Part shown: piece by piece, positions 24,807-34,148 of the stretch | How positions within the stretch are numbered: position 1 is the stretch's first letter | Layout of the letters: each line of letters starts with the position of its first letter | Source: Paraburkholderia sp. ZP32-5 | GTDB lineage: Bacteria > Pseudomonadota > Gammaproteobacteria > Burkholderiales > Burkholderiaceae | NCBI RefSeq assembly: GCF_021390495.1 | Contig: NZ_JAJEJP010000001.1 | Location: forward strand, 310,001-374,000 | Direction of reading: 5' to 3' | DNA length: 64,000 nt | Translations under genes and position numbers: made by a program | Notes under the pieces: model-generated | What the model was told of the DNA's origin: nothing | What the model saw: only the letters and a program-made list of their open reading frames with translations | The model's database searches: none

Positions 24807-27524
24807 TTACAACAACGGCGCCAACGCGCGCTGCGCATCCGCCTTCGACAGCGACATCCGCTGCGCGTAGTCCTCCAGCTGATCCTGGCCGATCTTGCCG
24901 ACCGAGAAATAGGCGCTGTCCGGATGCGCGAGGTAGAAGCCCGACACGCTCGCTGCCGGCAGCATCGCCAGCGATTCGGTCAGGCTCATGCCGATATCCT
25001 CGGCCTGCAGCACGTCGAACATATCGCTCTTGACCAGGTGATCCGGGCAGGCCGGATAGCCCGGCGCCGGGCGCACGCCAAGGTATTTTTCGCCGATCAG
25101 TTCGTCGTTGGACAGAGTTTCGCTATTCGCGTAGCCCCACAGGTCACGCCGCACGCGCGCATGCATCGCTTCGGCGAAAGCTTCGGCGAGCCGGTCAGCG
25201 AGCGCCTTCAGCATGATCGCGCTGTAGTCGTCGAGATCCTTCTCGAACTGCTTTTCCTTCACGTCGACGCCAAGACCCGCCGTCACCGCGAACATGCCTA
25301 TGTAGTCGGCCACGCCCGAGTCTTTCGGCGCGATGAAGTCGGCGAGCGACCGGTTCGGCCGCATCACGCCGTCGACGACCGGCCGCACGCTTTGCTGGCG
25401 CAGATTGCGCCACGTGAGCGCGACTTCCGTGCGCGATTCGTCGGTGTAGATTTCGATGTCGTCGTCGTTCACCGTGTTGGCCGGCAGCAGCGCGATCACG
25501 CCGTTGGCTTGCAGCCAGCGGCCCTGGATCAGGCGCGCGAGCATCGACTTGCCGTCCGAAAACACCCGCCGTGCCGATTCGCCGACGATCTCGTCATTGA
25601 GAATCGCCGGATACGGGCCGGCGAGATCCCACGTCTGGAAGAACGGAGCCCAGTCGATATAGTTCGCGAGTTCGTTCAGGTCGAAGTTCTTGAACACGCG
25701 GCGACCGATGAACTTCGGCTTGACCGGCTGGTAGTTCGCCCAGTCGATCTTGGTTTTGTTCGCACGCGCTTCGGCGAGCGTGACCATCGGCTGCGCTTTT
25801 TTGTTCGCGTGCTGGTCGCGGATGCGCGTGTAGTCGGCGTTGAGTTCTTCGACGTACTTCGCCGCGCCTTCGTCGGACAACAGGCTCGACGCGACCGATA
25901 CCGAACGCGACGCGTCCGGCACGTACACGACCGGGCCTTCGTAGTGCGGCGCAATCTTCACCGCGGTGTGCACGCGCGAGGTCGTCGCGCCGCCGATCAG
26001 CAGCGGAATCTTCTTGATGCGGAAGTAGTCGTCGCGCTGCATTTCCGATGCGACGTAGGCCATCTCTTCGAGGCTCGGCGTAATGAGCCCCGACAGCCCG
26101 ATGATGTCCGCGCCTTCGACCTTCGCTTTCGCGAGAATGTCGTTGCACGAGACCATCACGCCCATGTTGACCACTTCGAAGTTATTGCACTGAAGCACCA
26201 CCGACACGATGTTCTTGCCGATGTCGTGCACATCGCCCTTGACGGTCGCGATGACGATCTTGCCCTTCGCGCGCACGTCGCCGCCGGCCGCCGCGAGCTG
26301 GCGCTTTTCTTCTTCGATGAACGGGATCAGATGCGCGACCGCCTGCTTCATCACGCGCGCCGACTTCACGACTTGCGGCAGGAACATCTTGCCCTGACCG
26401 AACAGGTCGCCGACGATGTTCATGCCGTCCATCAGCGGACCTTCGATCACGTTGATCGGACGGCCACCTTCAGCGGCGATTCGCGCGCGCACTTCCTCGG
26501 TGTCTTCGACGATGAACGTGGTGATGCCGCTCACGAGCGCATGCGCGAGACGTTTTTCGACCGGCTGATTGCGCCACTCGAGGTTCTCTTCCTTCTTCGC
26601 AGCGCCGGTCTTGAACTTGTCGGCGATTTCGAGCAGACGATCGGTGCCGTCTTCGCGGCGATTCAGCACCACGTCTTCGACGCGCTCGCGCAGTTCGGGA
26701 TCGAGTTCGGCATATACGCCCAACTGGCCCGCGTTGACGATGCCCATGTCCATCCCCGCCTGAATCGCGTAATAGAGGAACACGGTATGGATCGCCTCGC
26801 GCACCGGGTCGTTGCCGCGGAACGAGAACGACACGTTCGACACGCCGCCGCTCACCTTCGCATACGGCAGATTCTGCTTGATCCAGCGGGTCGCCTCGAT
26901 GAAGTCGACCGCGTAGTTGTTGTGTTCCTCGATGCCGGTCGCGACCGCGAAGATGTTCGGATCGAAGATGATGTCTTCAGGCGGAAAGCCCACTTCATTG
27001 ACGAGAAAGTCGTACGAGCGCTTGCAGATTTCCGTCTTGCGCTTGAAGGTGTCGGCCTGGCCCTGTTCGTCGAAGGCCATCACGACGGCCGCCGCGCCAT
27101 AGCGACGAATCAGGTTCGCGTGATGACGGAACGCTTCCTCGCCTTCCTTCAGCGAGATCGAGTTGACGATCGCCTTGCCTTGCACGCACTTCAACCCGGC
27201 CTCGATCACTTCCCACTTCGACGAGTCGATCATCACGGGCACGCGCGCGATGTCCGGCTCCGACGCGATCAGATTCATGAAGCGCACCATCGCCGCTTTC
27301 GAATCGAGCATCGCTTCGTCCATGTTGACGTCGATCACCTGCGCGCCGTTTTCGACCTGCTGGCGCGCGACGGCCAGGGCTTCGTCGAACTGGTTGTTCA
27401 GGATCATTCGCGCGAACGCTTTCGAGCCGGTCACGTTGGTGCGTTCGCCGACGTTGATGAAGAGCGTGCCGGTCGTGACGTTGAACGGCTCGAGGCCGCT
27501 AAGGCGCATGGTGTGATCGGTCAT
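24807..27524 (-). CDS. metH: Cobalamin-dependent methionine synthase, folate/B12/activation half
   Basis: The 905-residue product carries the last three modules of MetH. Residues 15-270 are the pterin-binding domain ([39 protein letters not shown]). Residues about 330-560 are the cobalamin module with cap helices and [10 protein letters not shown], whose histidine coordinates cobalt, plus GLSGLITPS and GGATTS. Residues about 580-900 are the SAM-dependent reactivation domain ([12 protein letters not shown]). It transfers methyl from methyltetrahydrofolate to homocysteine together with the N-terminal half encoded 116 bases upstream (27641-28711). The two-gene split is a known beta-proteobacterial arrangement. 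Confidence 0.96.
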   Translation of the reverse strand: MTDHTMRLSGLEPFNVTTGTLFINVGERTNVTGSKAFARMILNNQFDEALAVARQQVENGAQVIDVNMDEAMLDSKAAMVRFMNLIASEPDIARVPVMIDSSKWEVIEAGLKCVQGKAIVNSISLKEGEEAFRHHANLIRRYGAAAVVMAFDEQGQADTFKRKTEICKRSYDFLVNEVGFPPEDIIFDPNIFAVATGIEEHNNYAVDFIEATRWIKQNLPYAKVSGGVSNVSFSFRGNDPVREAIHTVFLYYAIQAGMDMGIVNAGQLGVYAELDPELRERVEDVVLNRREDGTDRLLEIADKFKTGAAKKEENLEWRNQPVEKRLAHALVSGITTFIVEDTEEVRARIAAEGGRPINVIEGPLMDGMNIVGDLFGQGKMFLPQVVKSARVMKQAVAHLIPFIEEEKRQLAAAGGDVRAKGKIVIATVKGDVHDIGKNIVSVVLQCNNFEVVNMGVMVSCNDILAKAKVEGADIIGLSGLITPSLEEMAYVASEMQRDDYFRIKKIPLLIGGATTSRVHTAVKIAPHYEGPVVYVPDASRSVSVASSLLSDEGAAKYVEELNADYTRIRDQHANKKAQPMVTLAEARANKTKIDWANYQPVKPKFIGRRVFKNFDLNELANYIDWAPFFQTWDLAGPYPAILNDEIVGESARRVFSDGKSMLARLIQGRWLQANGVIALLPANTVNDDDIEIYTDESRTEVALTWRNLRQQSVRPVVDGVMRPNRSLADFIAPKDSGVADYIGMFAVTAGLGVDVKEKQFEKDLDDYSAIMLKALADRLAEAFAEAMHARVRRDLWGYANSETLSNDELIGEKYLGVRPAPGYPACPDHLVKSDMFDVLQAEDIGMSLTESLAMLPAASVSGFYLAHPDSAYFSVGKIGQDQLEDYAQRMSLSKADAQRALAPLL

Positions 27525-27640
27525 GGCGTGAGTGCGAATCGGGTGCGTGCGTTAAAAGGGGCGTGCGTCAGAAGCGTGCGTTCGGCGGCCTGTGTTCGGA
27601 ACGTGCGCGGCGTCAGCGCCGCGCGGCTTCGCGGCTTCGT

Positions 27641-28711
27641 TCAGGCCGCGTCGCGATACTGCGTCGGCCACTTGCGCGGCTTCAGCTCGGCGAGCGACTT
27701 CGCGATCGCCGCGATGTGCTCGGGCGTCGTGCCGCAGCAGCCGCCTGCGATGTTCACGAGACCGGCTTCGGCGAATTCCTTCAGCAGGCCGGAGGTATCG
27801 GCGGGCAGTTCGTCGAAGCCGGTATCGCTCATCGGATTGGGCAGGCCGGCGTTCGGATAGCAGGACACGTAGGTGTCGCACAGCTTCGCCAGTTCGGCGA
27901 TGTACGGACGCATCAGCGCCGCGCCGAGCGCGCAGTTCAGGCCGAACGTGAGCGGCTTCGCGTGACGCAGCGAATTCCAGAATGCCTCGACCGTCTGGCC
28001 GGACAGGATGCGGCCCGATGCGTCGGTGACGGTGCCGGAGATCATGATCGGCAGGCGCTCGCCGGTGTTCTCGAACAGTTCGTCGAGTGCGAACAGCGCG
28101 GCCTTTGCGTTCAGCGTATCGAAGATCGTTTCGACGAGGAACAGATCGACGCCACCGTCAAGCAGCGCTTTGGCCTGCTCGTAGTAGGCCGCGTGCAGTT
28201 CGTCGAACGTGACATTGCGCGCGCCCGGATCGTTGACGTCGGGCGAAATGCTGGCGGTTTTCGGCGTCGGTCCGATCGCGCCGGCGACGAAGCGCGGCTT
28301 GTCCGGCGTCGAGTACTTGTCGCACGCGGCGCGCGCGAGCTTCGCCGATTCGACGTTCATCTCGGCCGCGAGCGATTCCATGCCGTAGTCGGCCTGCGCC
28401 ACGGTGGTCGCGCCGAACGTGTTTGTCTCGATGATGTCCGCGCCCGCCGCCAGATACTGCTCGTGAATCTCGGCGATGATCTGCGGCTGCGTGATCGACA
28501 GCAGTTCGTTGTTGCCCTTGATGTCGCGCGCGTAGTCCTTGAAGCGTTCGCCGCGATAGCGGGCTTCGTCGAGCTTGTAGCGCTGGATCATCGTGCCCAT
28601 TGCGCCGTCGAGGATCAGGATGCGCGAGTTCAGCAGCGCGGGCAGCGCCGCGCCGCGCGTGTAGGCGGCGTCGGAACGGACTGGCTTGGCGGATTGAGCG
28701 GGCTGGGTCAT
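27641..28711 (-). CDS. metH: Methionine synthase, homocysteine-binding half (N-terminal module)
   Basis: The 356-residue product equals the first MetH module, a zinc-dependent homocysteine S-methyltransferase barrel. [15 protein letters not shown] opens the domain. The zinc thiolates lie in FGLNCALGA and [11 protein letters not shown]. It supplies the homocysteine site for the cobalamin-bearing half encoded downstream. In E. coli both halves are one polypeptide of about 1,227 residues; here they sum to 1,261. No cobalamin riboswitch was recognised upstream. Confidence 0.95.
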   Translation of the reverse strand: MTQPAQSAKPVRSDAAYTRGAALPALLNSRILILDGAMGTMIQRYKLDEARYRGERFKDYARDIKGNNELLSITQPQIIAEIHEQYLAAGADIIETNTFGATTVAQADYGMESLAAEMNVESAKLARAACDKYSTPDKPRFVAGAIGPTPKTASISPDVNDPGARNVTFDELHAAYYEQAKALLDGGVDLFLVETIFDTLNAKAALFALDELFENTGERLPIMISGTVTDASGRILSGQTVEAFWNSLRHAKPLTFGLNCALGAALMRPYIAELAKLCDTYVSCYPNAGLPNPMSDTGFDELPADTSGLLKEFAEAGLVNIAGGCCGTTPEHIAAIAKSLAELKPRKWPTQYRDAA

Positions 28712-28845
28712 GGCGGAAGAAGGCTTGCGCGGACGATGGCGGAAAGCCTGTCATTGTAGCCGTTGCCGGGCGGACGCGCCCGGCGCGGGCGGGTTTCGGG
28801 GATTGGGCGACGGTGCGACGATCGGTCGCAGCGGAACAAAATGCG

Positions 28846-28888
28846 ATAAAAAACGGCCCAGCAAGCGGATAAGCCTGCTGGGCCGTTT
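28846..28888 (-). terminator. Terminator after the DUF3567 gene, upstream of metH
   Basis: A perfect 13-bp stem (28851-28863 with 28876-28888) and 12-base loop is followed by six T on the minus strand. It separates DUF3567 transcription from the metH pair. Confidence 0.93.
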
Positions 28889-28981
28889 GATCGCCGCCAG
28901 CCGCCCGATACGGACCGCTCGCGGGGCCGCGGGACGCGGCCGATCGATGTCGCCAGAACGCTAAGCGGTGCTACCTCGACG

Positions 28982-29239
28982 TTAGTGAAGGATTACCGGT
29001 TGAGTCATCAAGCTGTCGAACTGGCCGAGGAACTCGTCGACCTCGTCGAGCGTGGGCTCGCCTTCGATCAGCTTCTGCACATGCTCGCGAAAATTCGCAG
29101 CCATTGCACCGTCGATGAAGATTTCGCGCTGCATGTTCTTGTCGACGATCTCGTAGCCGCCCGACTTCATGGCCAGTTGGCCCTCTTGCGGCGGAAATTC
29201 GACGACACAGTAGTTGGGGCTGTTGTAGATCATTTGCAT
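28982..29239 (-). CDS. DUF3567-family protein
   Basis: The 85-residue product begins MQMIYNSPNYCVVEFP and contains KSGGYEIVDKNMQREIFIDGAMAANFREHVQKLI, the DUF3567 signature found in beta-proteobacteria. It is probably cytosolic; function unknown. AAGGAG lies eight bases before the ATG, an excellent ribosome site. It is followed by a strong terminator. Confidence 0.9.
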   Translation of the reverse strand: MQMIYNSPNYCVVEFPPQEGQLAMKSGGYEIVDKNMQREIFIDGAMAANFREHVQKLIEGEPTLDEVDEFLGQFDSLMTQPVILH

Positions 29240-29403
29240 GGCGACACTCCTTATTTCCGTTGGGCTCCTGCCCTTTTCTGCACCGTAGGTGGAGCATGTG
29301 AGATGGAATTCAAGGGGTGGGTTCGGATCGATGCTGGTAATTCTTCCGAACCTGACGGTTAGACCCGCCGCTCCAGAAACGATTCGAGCAAGGCGGCAAA
29401 ACG

Positions 29404-30147
29404 TTAAGATTGCTCGATGGGCGCAAGATGAGCGGCATCGAGCACTTCGAAGCGGGCGCCTTGTATTGCATCCGCTATCGCCTGGGTAGAAGCAGGTGGC
29501 GTGCCTGTGTCATGGCGGCCCGCTACCGCGAGCGTGGGGCAGCGGATCGCGCCGTGCTTGCCACGCAGATCGAATCCGCGCAACGCCTCGCAGGCCATCG
29601 CGAAGCCTTCCGACGGCGTGCGGCTGAGCACTTCGCGGATCGGCTCGACCGCTTCCGGATGCGCGGCCTGAAAATCGGGCGTGAGCCAGCGGGCGAGCGT
29701 CGACGGCACGAGCGCAGCCATGCCCTCGGTGCGTGCGGTGTGGGCGCGCTGGTTCCATAACGCACGGTTTTCGGGCAGCGTGCCGCCGGTGCTGTCGGCG
29801 ATCGTCAACGTATCGACCCGCGACGGGTAAGCGAGCGCGAATTGCTGCGCGATCATGCCGCCGAGCGACAGCCCGACCACATGCGTGGTCGGCGCGCCGA
29901 GCGCATCGAGCAGCGTCGCGAGATCGTCCGACAGATCGCCGATACTGAACGACTCGCTTGCCACCGCGCTATCGCCGTGGCCGCGTACGTCATAACGCAG
30001 CACCGTGTAATCGTCGCGGAAATAGCCGGCAAGCTGATCCCAGATCGACAGATCGCCGCCCAACTGATGGATGAAGGTGAGCCACGGGCCGCCGCCCTCG
30101 TTGCTCAGCACGTAGCGTGTTTCGATACCGTTGAGGTTCACTTGCAT
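29404..30147 (-). CDS. PcaD-like alpha/beta hydrolase, C-terminally truncated by a nonsense codon
   Basis: The 247-residue product resembles 3-oxoadipate enol-lactonase: FIHQLGGDLSIWDQL, RYDVRGHGDSAV, the elbow GLSLGGMIAQ, AGRHDTGTPPAST and the catalytic histidine in DAAHLAPIEQS. The frame then meets TAA (29404-29406), but continues without shift as RFAALLESFLERRV to a second TAA at 29359-29361. That is exactly the final helix expected for the family (EQP-x-RF-x-LL-x-FL). One base change in a codon such as CAA would explain it. The enzyme may still fold, but the last 15 positions are lost. No other pca genes are nearby, so the substrate is uncertain. Confidence 0.85.
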   Translation of the reverse strand: MQVNLNGIETRYVLSNEGGGPWLTFIHQLGGDLSIWDQLAGYFRDDYTVLRYDVRGHGDSAVASESFSIGDLSDDLATLLDALGAPTTHVVGLSLGGMIAQQFALAYPSRVDTLTIADSTGGTLPENRALWNQRAHTARTEGMAALVPSTLARWLTPDFQAAHPEAVEPIREVLSRTPSEGFAMACEALRGFDLRGKHGAIRCPTLAVAGRHDTGTPPASTQAIADAIQGARFEVLDAAHLAPIEQS

Positions 30148-30371
30148 GCAGGCTCCTTGAAGAAAGGAAATGCAGTGAGAAAGTAAAGGTGCTTGCTTCG
30201 TTGTCGCGGTGCGTTCGCTTCGACGATGAGGCGCGTCGGTCCGGATGGCGCGTCGCGCGAACGTTTGTTGCATCAGATGCGAGTCAACGCTACCAAAGAA
30301 GTTTCGCCGAAATTGCGCGAATCTGCTTGATGCAGTCTGGTAGCGGGTCCGCGGCTTTGCGCCGCGATATA

Positions 30372-31751
30372 TCAGGGTTTGATGTTTTCGGGAGCGGTCG
30401 AATCGACCGGTGCGGTTGGCGCCGTATCGGGCATAACTGCCGGGGCAGTGGCGGGTGCGGTGACGCTGTCGGGCGTGCCGGTGGGCGCGGACGTAACGGG
30501 TGTAACGGGCGTAGGTGTAACGGACGTTACGGGAGCAGCGGGGCTAGCAGTGGTATCGCTGCCGCCATTCCCGGCCGATGTGGGCACCGCGGGCGCAGCG
30601 CCATCACCTCCGGGCGAAGCACCATCGAGATCGAGCTTGCCGCGCCACACGAGTTCGAATTGCGTGCCGTTCGGTTCCGTCTGCAGGATGCGCGCGGGCA
30701 GCCAGCCGAGCGACGGCGCGAGCCACACGTCGATGCGGCGTTGATCGCCCTCATGGCGCGGCAGCCGTTTGAAATGACGCGTCTGTAGATAACCTTGCGC
30801 CGCGCGAATCGTTTCGTCGCCGATCGTCTCGATGGGCCAGTTCTCACCGCTATCCGTATCGACGACGAAAAACTGCCGCGTGACGCCGGGCGTATATGCG
30901 CCGGGATCGCCGCGCACGAGGCTCGCAAGCTGCATCACGACGCTGAAGCGGTCCTGCGCGCCGTCGGGCAGCGGGAAGGTCGCCGGCGTGCGCGTGAAGC
31001 CGATTTTTTTATCGGCGCGATTGAAGATCGCAATGTCTTCCGCGCGACGGCCACGCTTCTCGCTGTACTGCGCGGGCGCGAGGCCGAATGCATCGATGCT
31101 GCCGTGGCTCGAAAACACGAACGGTCCGACGAACGGCAGCGGCACCGACACGATCATTTCGTATCCTTGCGCACTGTTGACCCAGTGAATCGTGCCCGGC
31201 TGATTGCGCACGCCGTTGTAGAACGTGTCGTATTCGAGTTCGGCCGAGGGCGGCACCGAGAACTTCACGCCCTTCGATGCCTGCGGCGCGCTTGCCGCGA
31301 CGGGCGCGTTGGTAGCGCTGCCATTCGCAGCGGCGGACGCATTCACATTCGCGCTCGCGGCGGCGGGCGGCGCGCTTGCCGCCGCATCGGATGCGGGCGT
31401 GGCCGCCGACTCCTCCGGTTTGGCCGGCTGTAGCGCGCTCAGCACATGCGGTTCGCGCGGCGGCCTGGCCGCCGGCTTGCGCGCGGGCGCCGGCGCATGT
31501 TGCGCGGGCGCGGCCGGCTGCTGCTCGGCTTGACGCTCGACCCGCTCGGGCGTCAGCAATGCGACCTGCACCGGCACATGCTCGCGATCGGCCGGATTCA
31601 GATTCACGCGATTGCGCTCGAACCACTGCGCGGCGATCCAGTGCAGACCCGCGACGACGACGAGCACCGCGAGCCAGCGCCACGTGCGCCTCGGCCGATG
31701 GCCGGCCGGCGGCATGCGATCGGAGTGGCGGGAGGCGGAAGCAAAGGCCAT
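30372..31751 (-). CDS. DUF3108-family periplasmic protein with membrane anchor
   Basis: The 459-residue product has one N-terminal membrane helix (about residues 22-38, WRWLAVLVVVAGLHWIAA) and a Pro/Ala-rich TonB-like spacer (45-155). A DUF3108 domain of about 220 residues follows (LEYDTFYNGVRNQPGTIHW to PNGTQFELVWRGKLDL), then a low-complexity Ala/Pro/Thr/Val tail. DUF3108 resembles LolA/lipoprotein-carrier-type beta domains; its role is unknown. The ATG at 31751 follows the iclR stop by 43 bases, so the two may be cotranscribed. The repetitive tail (VTP repeats) marks codon-level repeats near 30490-30540. Confidence 0.85.
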   Translation of the reverse strand: MAFASASRHSDRMPPAGHRPRRTWRWLAVLVVVAGLHWIAAQWFERNRVNLNPADREHVPVQVALLTPERVERQAEQQPAAPAQHAPAPARKPAARPPREPHVLSALQPAKPEESAATPASDAAASAPPAAASANVNASAAANGSATNAPVAASAPQASKGVKFSVPPSAELEYDTFYNGVRNQPGTIHWVNSAQGYEMIVSVPLPFVGPFVFSSHGSIDAFGLAPAQYSEKRGRRAEDIAIFNRADKKIGFTRTPATFPLPDGAQDRFSVVMQLASLVRGDPGAYTPGVTRQFFVVDTDSGENWPIETIGDETIRAAQGYLQTRHFKRLPRHEGDQRRIDVWLAPSLGWLPARILQTEPNGTQFELVWRGKLDLDGASPGGDGAAPAVPTSAGNGGSDTTASPAAPVTSVTPTPVTPVTSAPTGTPDSVTAPATAPAVMPDTAPTAPVDSTAPENIKP

Positions 31752-31794
31752 CGGCGATGAGTGTGTGTGGCTGTGTGAAAAACGTCGCGCGGGA

Positions 31795-32745
31795 TCAACC
31801 GTTCTCGCTGCGCGGCGACGCGCTATAGCCCAACTCGTACGACAGCTTGCGCGCGCATTCGCGCAGCGCCATATCGATCTCGCCGCCCCAGCGGATATCG
31901 AACGCGCCTTCATGGCCAAGCGCGACGATACCGAGCGCCAGCGCACCAGTCGAATCGAACACCGGCATGCAGAAAGCGTGGATCGTCGGCAGCAGCATGC
32001 CTTCGACGCGCGCGGCTTGATGTTCGCGTACCTCGGCGAGCACCGCGTCGACCTCCGCGCGCGTGCGCGGCGCGCCGCTGTGCGACCAGCGGCGCGAGTC
32101 GGCCAGTTCGCGCTCGAGCATCGGGGCGATCTTGCCGGCCGGCAGGTAGGCGGCAAACAGCAGGCCGGTGGCGGAACTCAGAAGCGGCATCACGTCGCCG
32201 AGTTTCAGCGATGCCTTGGCCGGATAGCTCGACTCCATCCAGTGCACCATCGTCGGCCCCTGGTTGCCCCATACCGCGATGCCGAGCGTGAGATCGAGCC
32301 GGTCGCGCAATTCGGCGAGCGCGATGCGCGCGAGCGTCACGCCATCGACGCGCGCGAGCCGCGCGAGTCCCAACTGCAACGCGAAGCCGCCGAGTTCGTA
32401 GCGGCCCGACAGCGGATCCTGCGCGACCACGCCGAGGCGCAGAAAGCTCACCAGGTAGCGATGCGCTTTCGCCGGACTCATGCCCGCGCGCTGCGCGAGG
32501 TCGCGCAGCATCATCGCGCGCGGCTCGTGGGTGAGTACGTCGAGCAGCCGGAAGCCGACTTCGATCGACTGGATGCCCGAGCGCAGTTTCTCTTCGCCGG
32601 GCTCGCCGGCTTCGTCGTCCGCGCTGGCGTCGAGCGGATCGGCTGCATCGGTTGCATCGGTCGCATCTGCGATAGCGAGCGGATCGTTGGCGGACGCGTG
32701 GACGGTGCGAGAGCGGGACGTGCCGGAGCGGGCGTTGGCGGACAT
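31795..32745 (-). CDS. IclR-family transcriptional regulator
   Basis: The 316-residue product has an Ala/Asp-rich N-terminal tail of about 55 residues with a DATDATDAAD repeat. The IclR winged helix follows (SIEVGFRLLDVLTHEPRAMMLRDLAQRAGMSPAKAHRYLVSF), then the effector-binding domain (GIAVWGNQGPTMVHWMESS, GLLFAAYLPA, GMLLPTIHAFCMPVFD). These regulators usually control aromatic or organic-acid catabolism. It diverges from a fumarylacetoacetase-family gene; the shared gap contains spaced GGTAAC repeats. The ATG at 32745 gives the full conserved domain; longer frames upstream are not conserved. Confidence 0.92.
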   Translation of the reverse strand: MSANARSGTSRSRTVHASANDPLAIADATDATDAADPLDASADDEAGEPGEEKLRSGIQSIEVGFRLLDVLTHEPRAMMLRDLAQRAGMSPAKAHRYLVSFLRLGVVAQDPLSGRYELGGFALQLGLARLARVDGVTLARIALAELRDRLDLTLGIAVWGNQGPTMVHWMESSYPAKASLKLGDVMPLLSSATGLLFAAYLPAGKIAPMLERELADSRRWSHSGAPRTRAEVDAVLAEVREHQAARVEGMLLPTIHAFCMPVFDSTGALALGIVALGHEGAFDIRWGGEIDMALRECARKLSYELGYSASPRSENG

Positions 32746-32771
32746 AAGCAAGAGGCGCGCGCGGCGCGTTC

Positions 32772-32806
32772 GGTAATCGGTAACGGATCGGTAACGAATG
32801 GGTAAC
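32772..32806. promoter_or_regulatory. Phased GGTAAC direct repeats upstream of iclR
   Basis: Four hexamers GGTAAT/GGTAAC start at 32772, 32779, 32790 and 32801; the last three are exactly 11 bp apart, one helical turn. They lie 27-61 bases upstream of the iclR start and 96-130 upstream of the divergent hydrolase. This is the pattern of a multimeric regulator site, perhaps IclR autoregulation (inference). Confidence 0.45.
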
Positions 32807-32901
32807 AACAGGCCACTCAACGCCACCCGCACTGGGCCGCGCCGATTCACCATCGTAGAATAGATTCCTTCCATCGTCACTAACCCACGGTTCACAGCTC
32901 T

Positions 32902-33885
32902 ATGAAACTTGCCTCGCTGAAGGACGGCACGCGCGACGGTCAACTGATCGTCGTGTCCCGCGACCTGCACACCGCGGCGATCGCCGATGCGATCGCGCCC
33001 ACGCTGCAGCGCGTGCTCGACGACTGGGCTTTCTACGCGCCGCAATTGCACGATCTGTACGACGCGCTCAACCAGGGCCGCGCGCGCAACAGTTTCGCGT
33101 TCGATGCAAAAGATTGCATGGCACCGCTGCCACGCGCATTCCAGTGGGCCGACGGCTCGTCGTACGTGAACCACGTCGAACTCGTGCGGCGTGCGCGCGG
33201 CGCGGAAATGCCGCCGGAGTTCTGGACCGATCCGCTGATGTACCAGGGCGGCAGCGACGACTTCATCGGCCCGCGCGATGACGTGCTGTGCGCGTCGGAA
33301 GCGTTCGGCATCGACTTCGAGGCGGAAGTCGCGGTGATCACGACCGACGTGCCGATGGGCGCGACGCCGGACCAGGCACTGCGCGGCGTGCGGCTCTTCA
33401 CGCTGGTCAACGACGTGTCGCTGCGCAACCTGATTCCCGCCGAACTCGCGAAGGGCTTCGGTTTTTTCCAGAGCAAGCCGGCCACGTCGTTCGCACCTGT
33501 CGCGGTCACGCCGGATGAACTCGGCGAGCAGTGGCGCGAGGGCCGCGTGCATCGGCCGATGATCGTCCATTGGAACGGCAAGAAAGTCGGCCAGCCCGAC
33601 GCGGGCACCGACATGGTGTTTCACTTCGGGCAGTTGATCGCGCATGCGGCGAAGACGCGCAACCTGCGTGCCGGTTCGATCGTCGGTTCGGGCACCGTGT
33701 CGAACAAGGATGCCAAACGCGGCTACTGCTGCATCGCCGAGAAACGCTGCCTCGAAACGATCGAACACGGTGCGCCGCAAACCGAGTTCATGAAGTACGG
33801 CGATACGGTGAAGATCGAAATGTTCGATGACGCGGGCAAGTCGATTTTCGGTGCGATCGAGCAGAGCATCGCGCCGCTCGAATAA
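32902..33885 (+). CDS. Fumarylacetoacetate hydrolase family protein
   Basis: The 327-residue product has the FAH C-terminal fold: the metal ligands in FEAEVAVITTDVP and GVRLFTLVNDVSLRNL, KPATSFAPVAVTPDEL, and GSGTVSNKDAKRG. The N-terminal 80 residues match the short SH3-like FAH domain. Close relatives cleave fumarylacetoacetate in tyrosine breakdown or act on other beta-diketo acids. No maleylacetoacetate isomerase or homogentisate dioxygenase follows here, so the exact substrate is open. It diverges from an IclR regulator, its probable controller. A TAGAAT -10-like box lies at 32856-32861. Confidence 0.9.
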   Translation: MKLASLKDGTRDGQLIVVSRDLHTAAIADAIAPTLQRVLDDWAFYAPQLHDLYDALNQGRARNSFAFDAKDCMAPLPRAFQWADGSSYVNHVELVRRARGAEMPPEFWTDPLMYQGGSDDFIGPRDDVLCASEAFGIDFEAEVAVITTDVPMGATPDQALRGVRLFTLVNDVSLRNLIPAELAKGFGFFQSKPATSFAPVAVTPDELGEQWREGRVHRPMIVHWNGKKVGQPDAGTDMVFHFGQLIAHAAKTRNLRAGSIVGSGTVSNKDAKRGYCCIAEKRCLETIEHGAPQTEFMKYGDTVKIEMFDDAGKSIFGAIEQSIAPLE

Positions 33886-34148
33886 GCGCGAAAGGGTTTC
33901 GCCCGATGCCGCGCCCCAGAGGCGCGGCTACACTGACTGGCGCGGCCTGGCCGGGGTGGCCGGGCCGCTGGCGGCGCGCGGAATTCGCCAAATCCGCGTA
34001 AGCCGTCGAGTTGTTGAGCTGTCGAGCAGGATCGCAGACGAATCACGCAATATCGAGACAAGACTCCGCGCCCGTGTTTGCAAGCGCGTGAACTGACGGG
34101 CGCAGGCAGTCGATCAGAACGAAAAACCGACGTGAGGAGACAGACAAG

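Noticed and set aside
24771..27860. A 1,029-codon open frame on the plus strand
   Set aside because: It is antisense to the two metH genes, rich in Arg/His/Val and without any family motif; such long shadow frames are common in GC-rich DNA.
28712..28845. Possible cobalamin riboswitch upstream of metH
   Set aside because: No B12-box or expected helices could be recognised by eye.
30490..30540. Repeated GTAACGG motifs resembling an operator array
   Set aside because: They encode the Val-Thr-Pro repeats of the DUF3108 protein tail on the other strand.
33908..33928. Hairpin GCCGCGCC/GGCGCGGC after the FAH-family gene
   Set aside because: No T-run follows, so it was not called a terminator.
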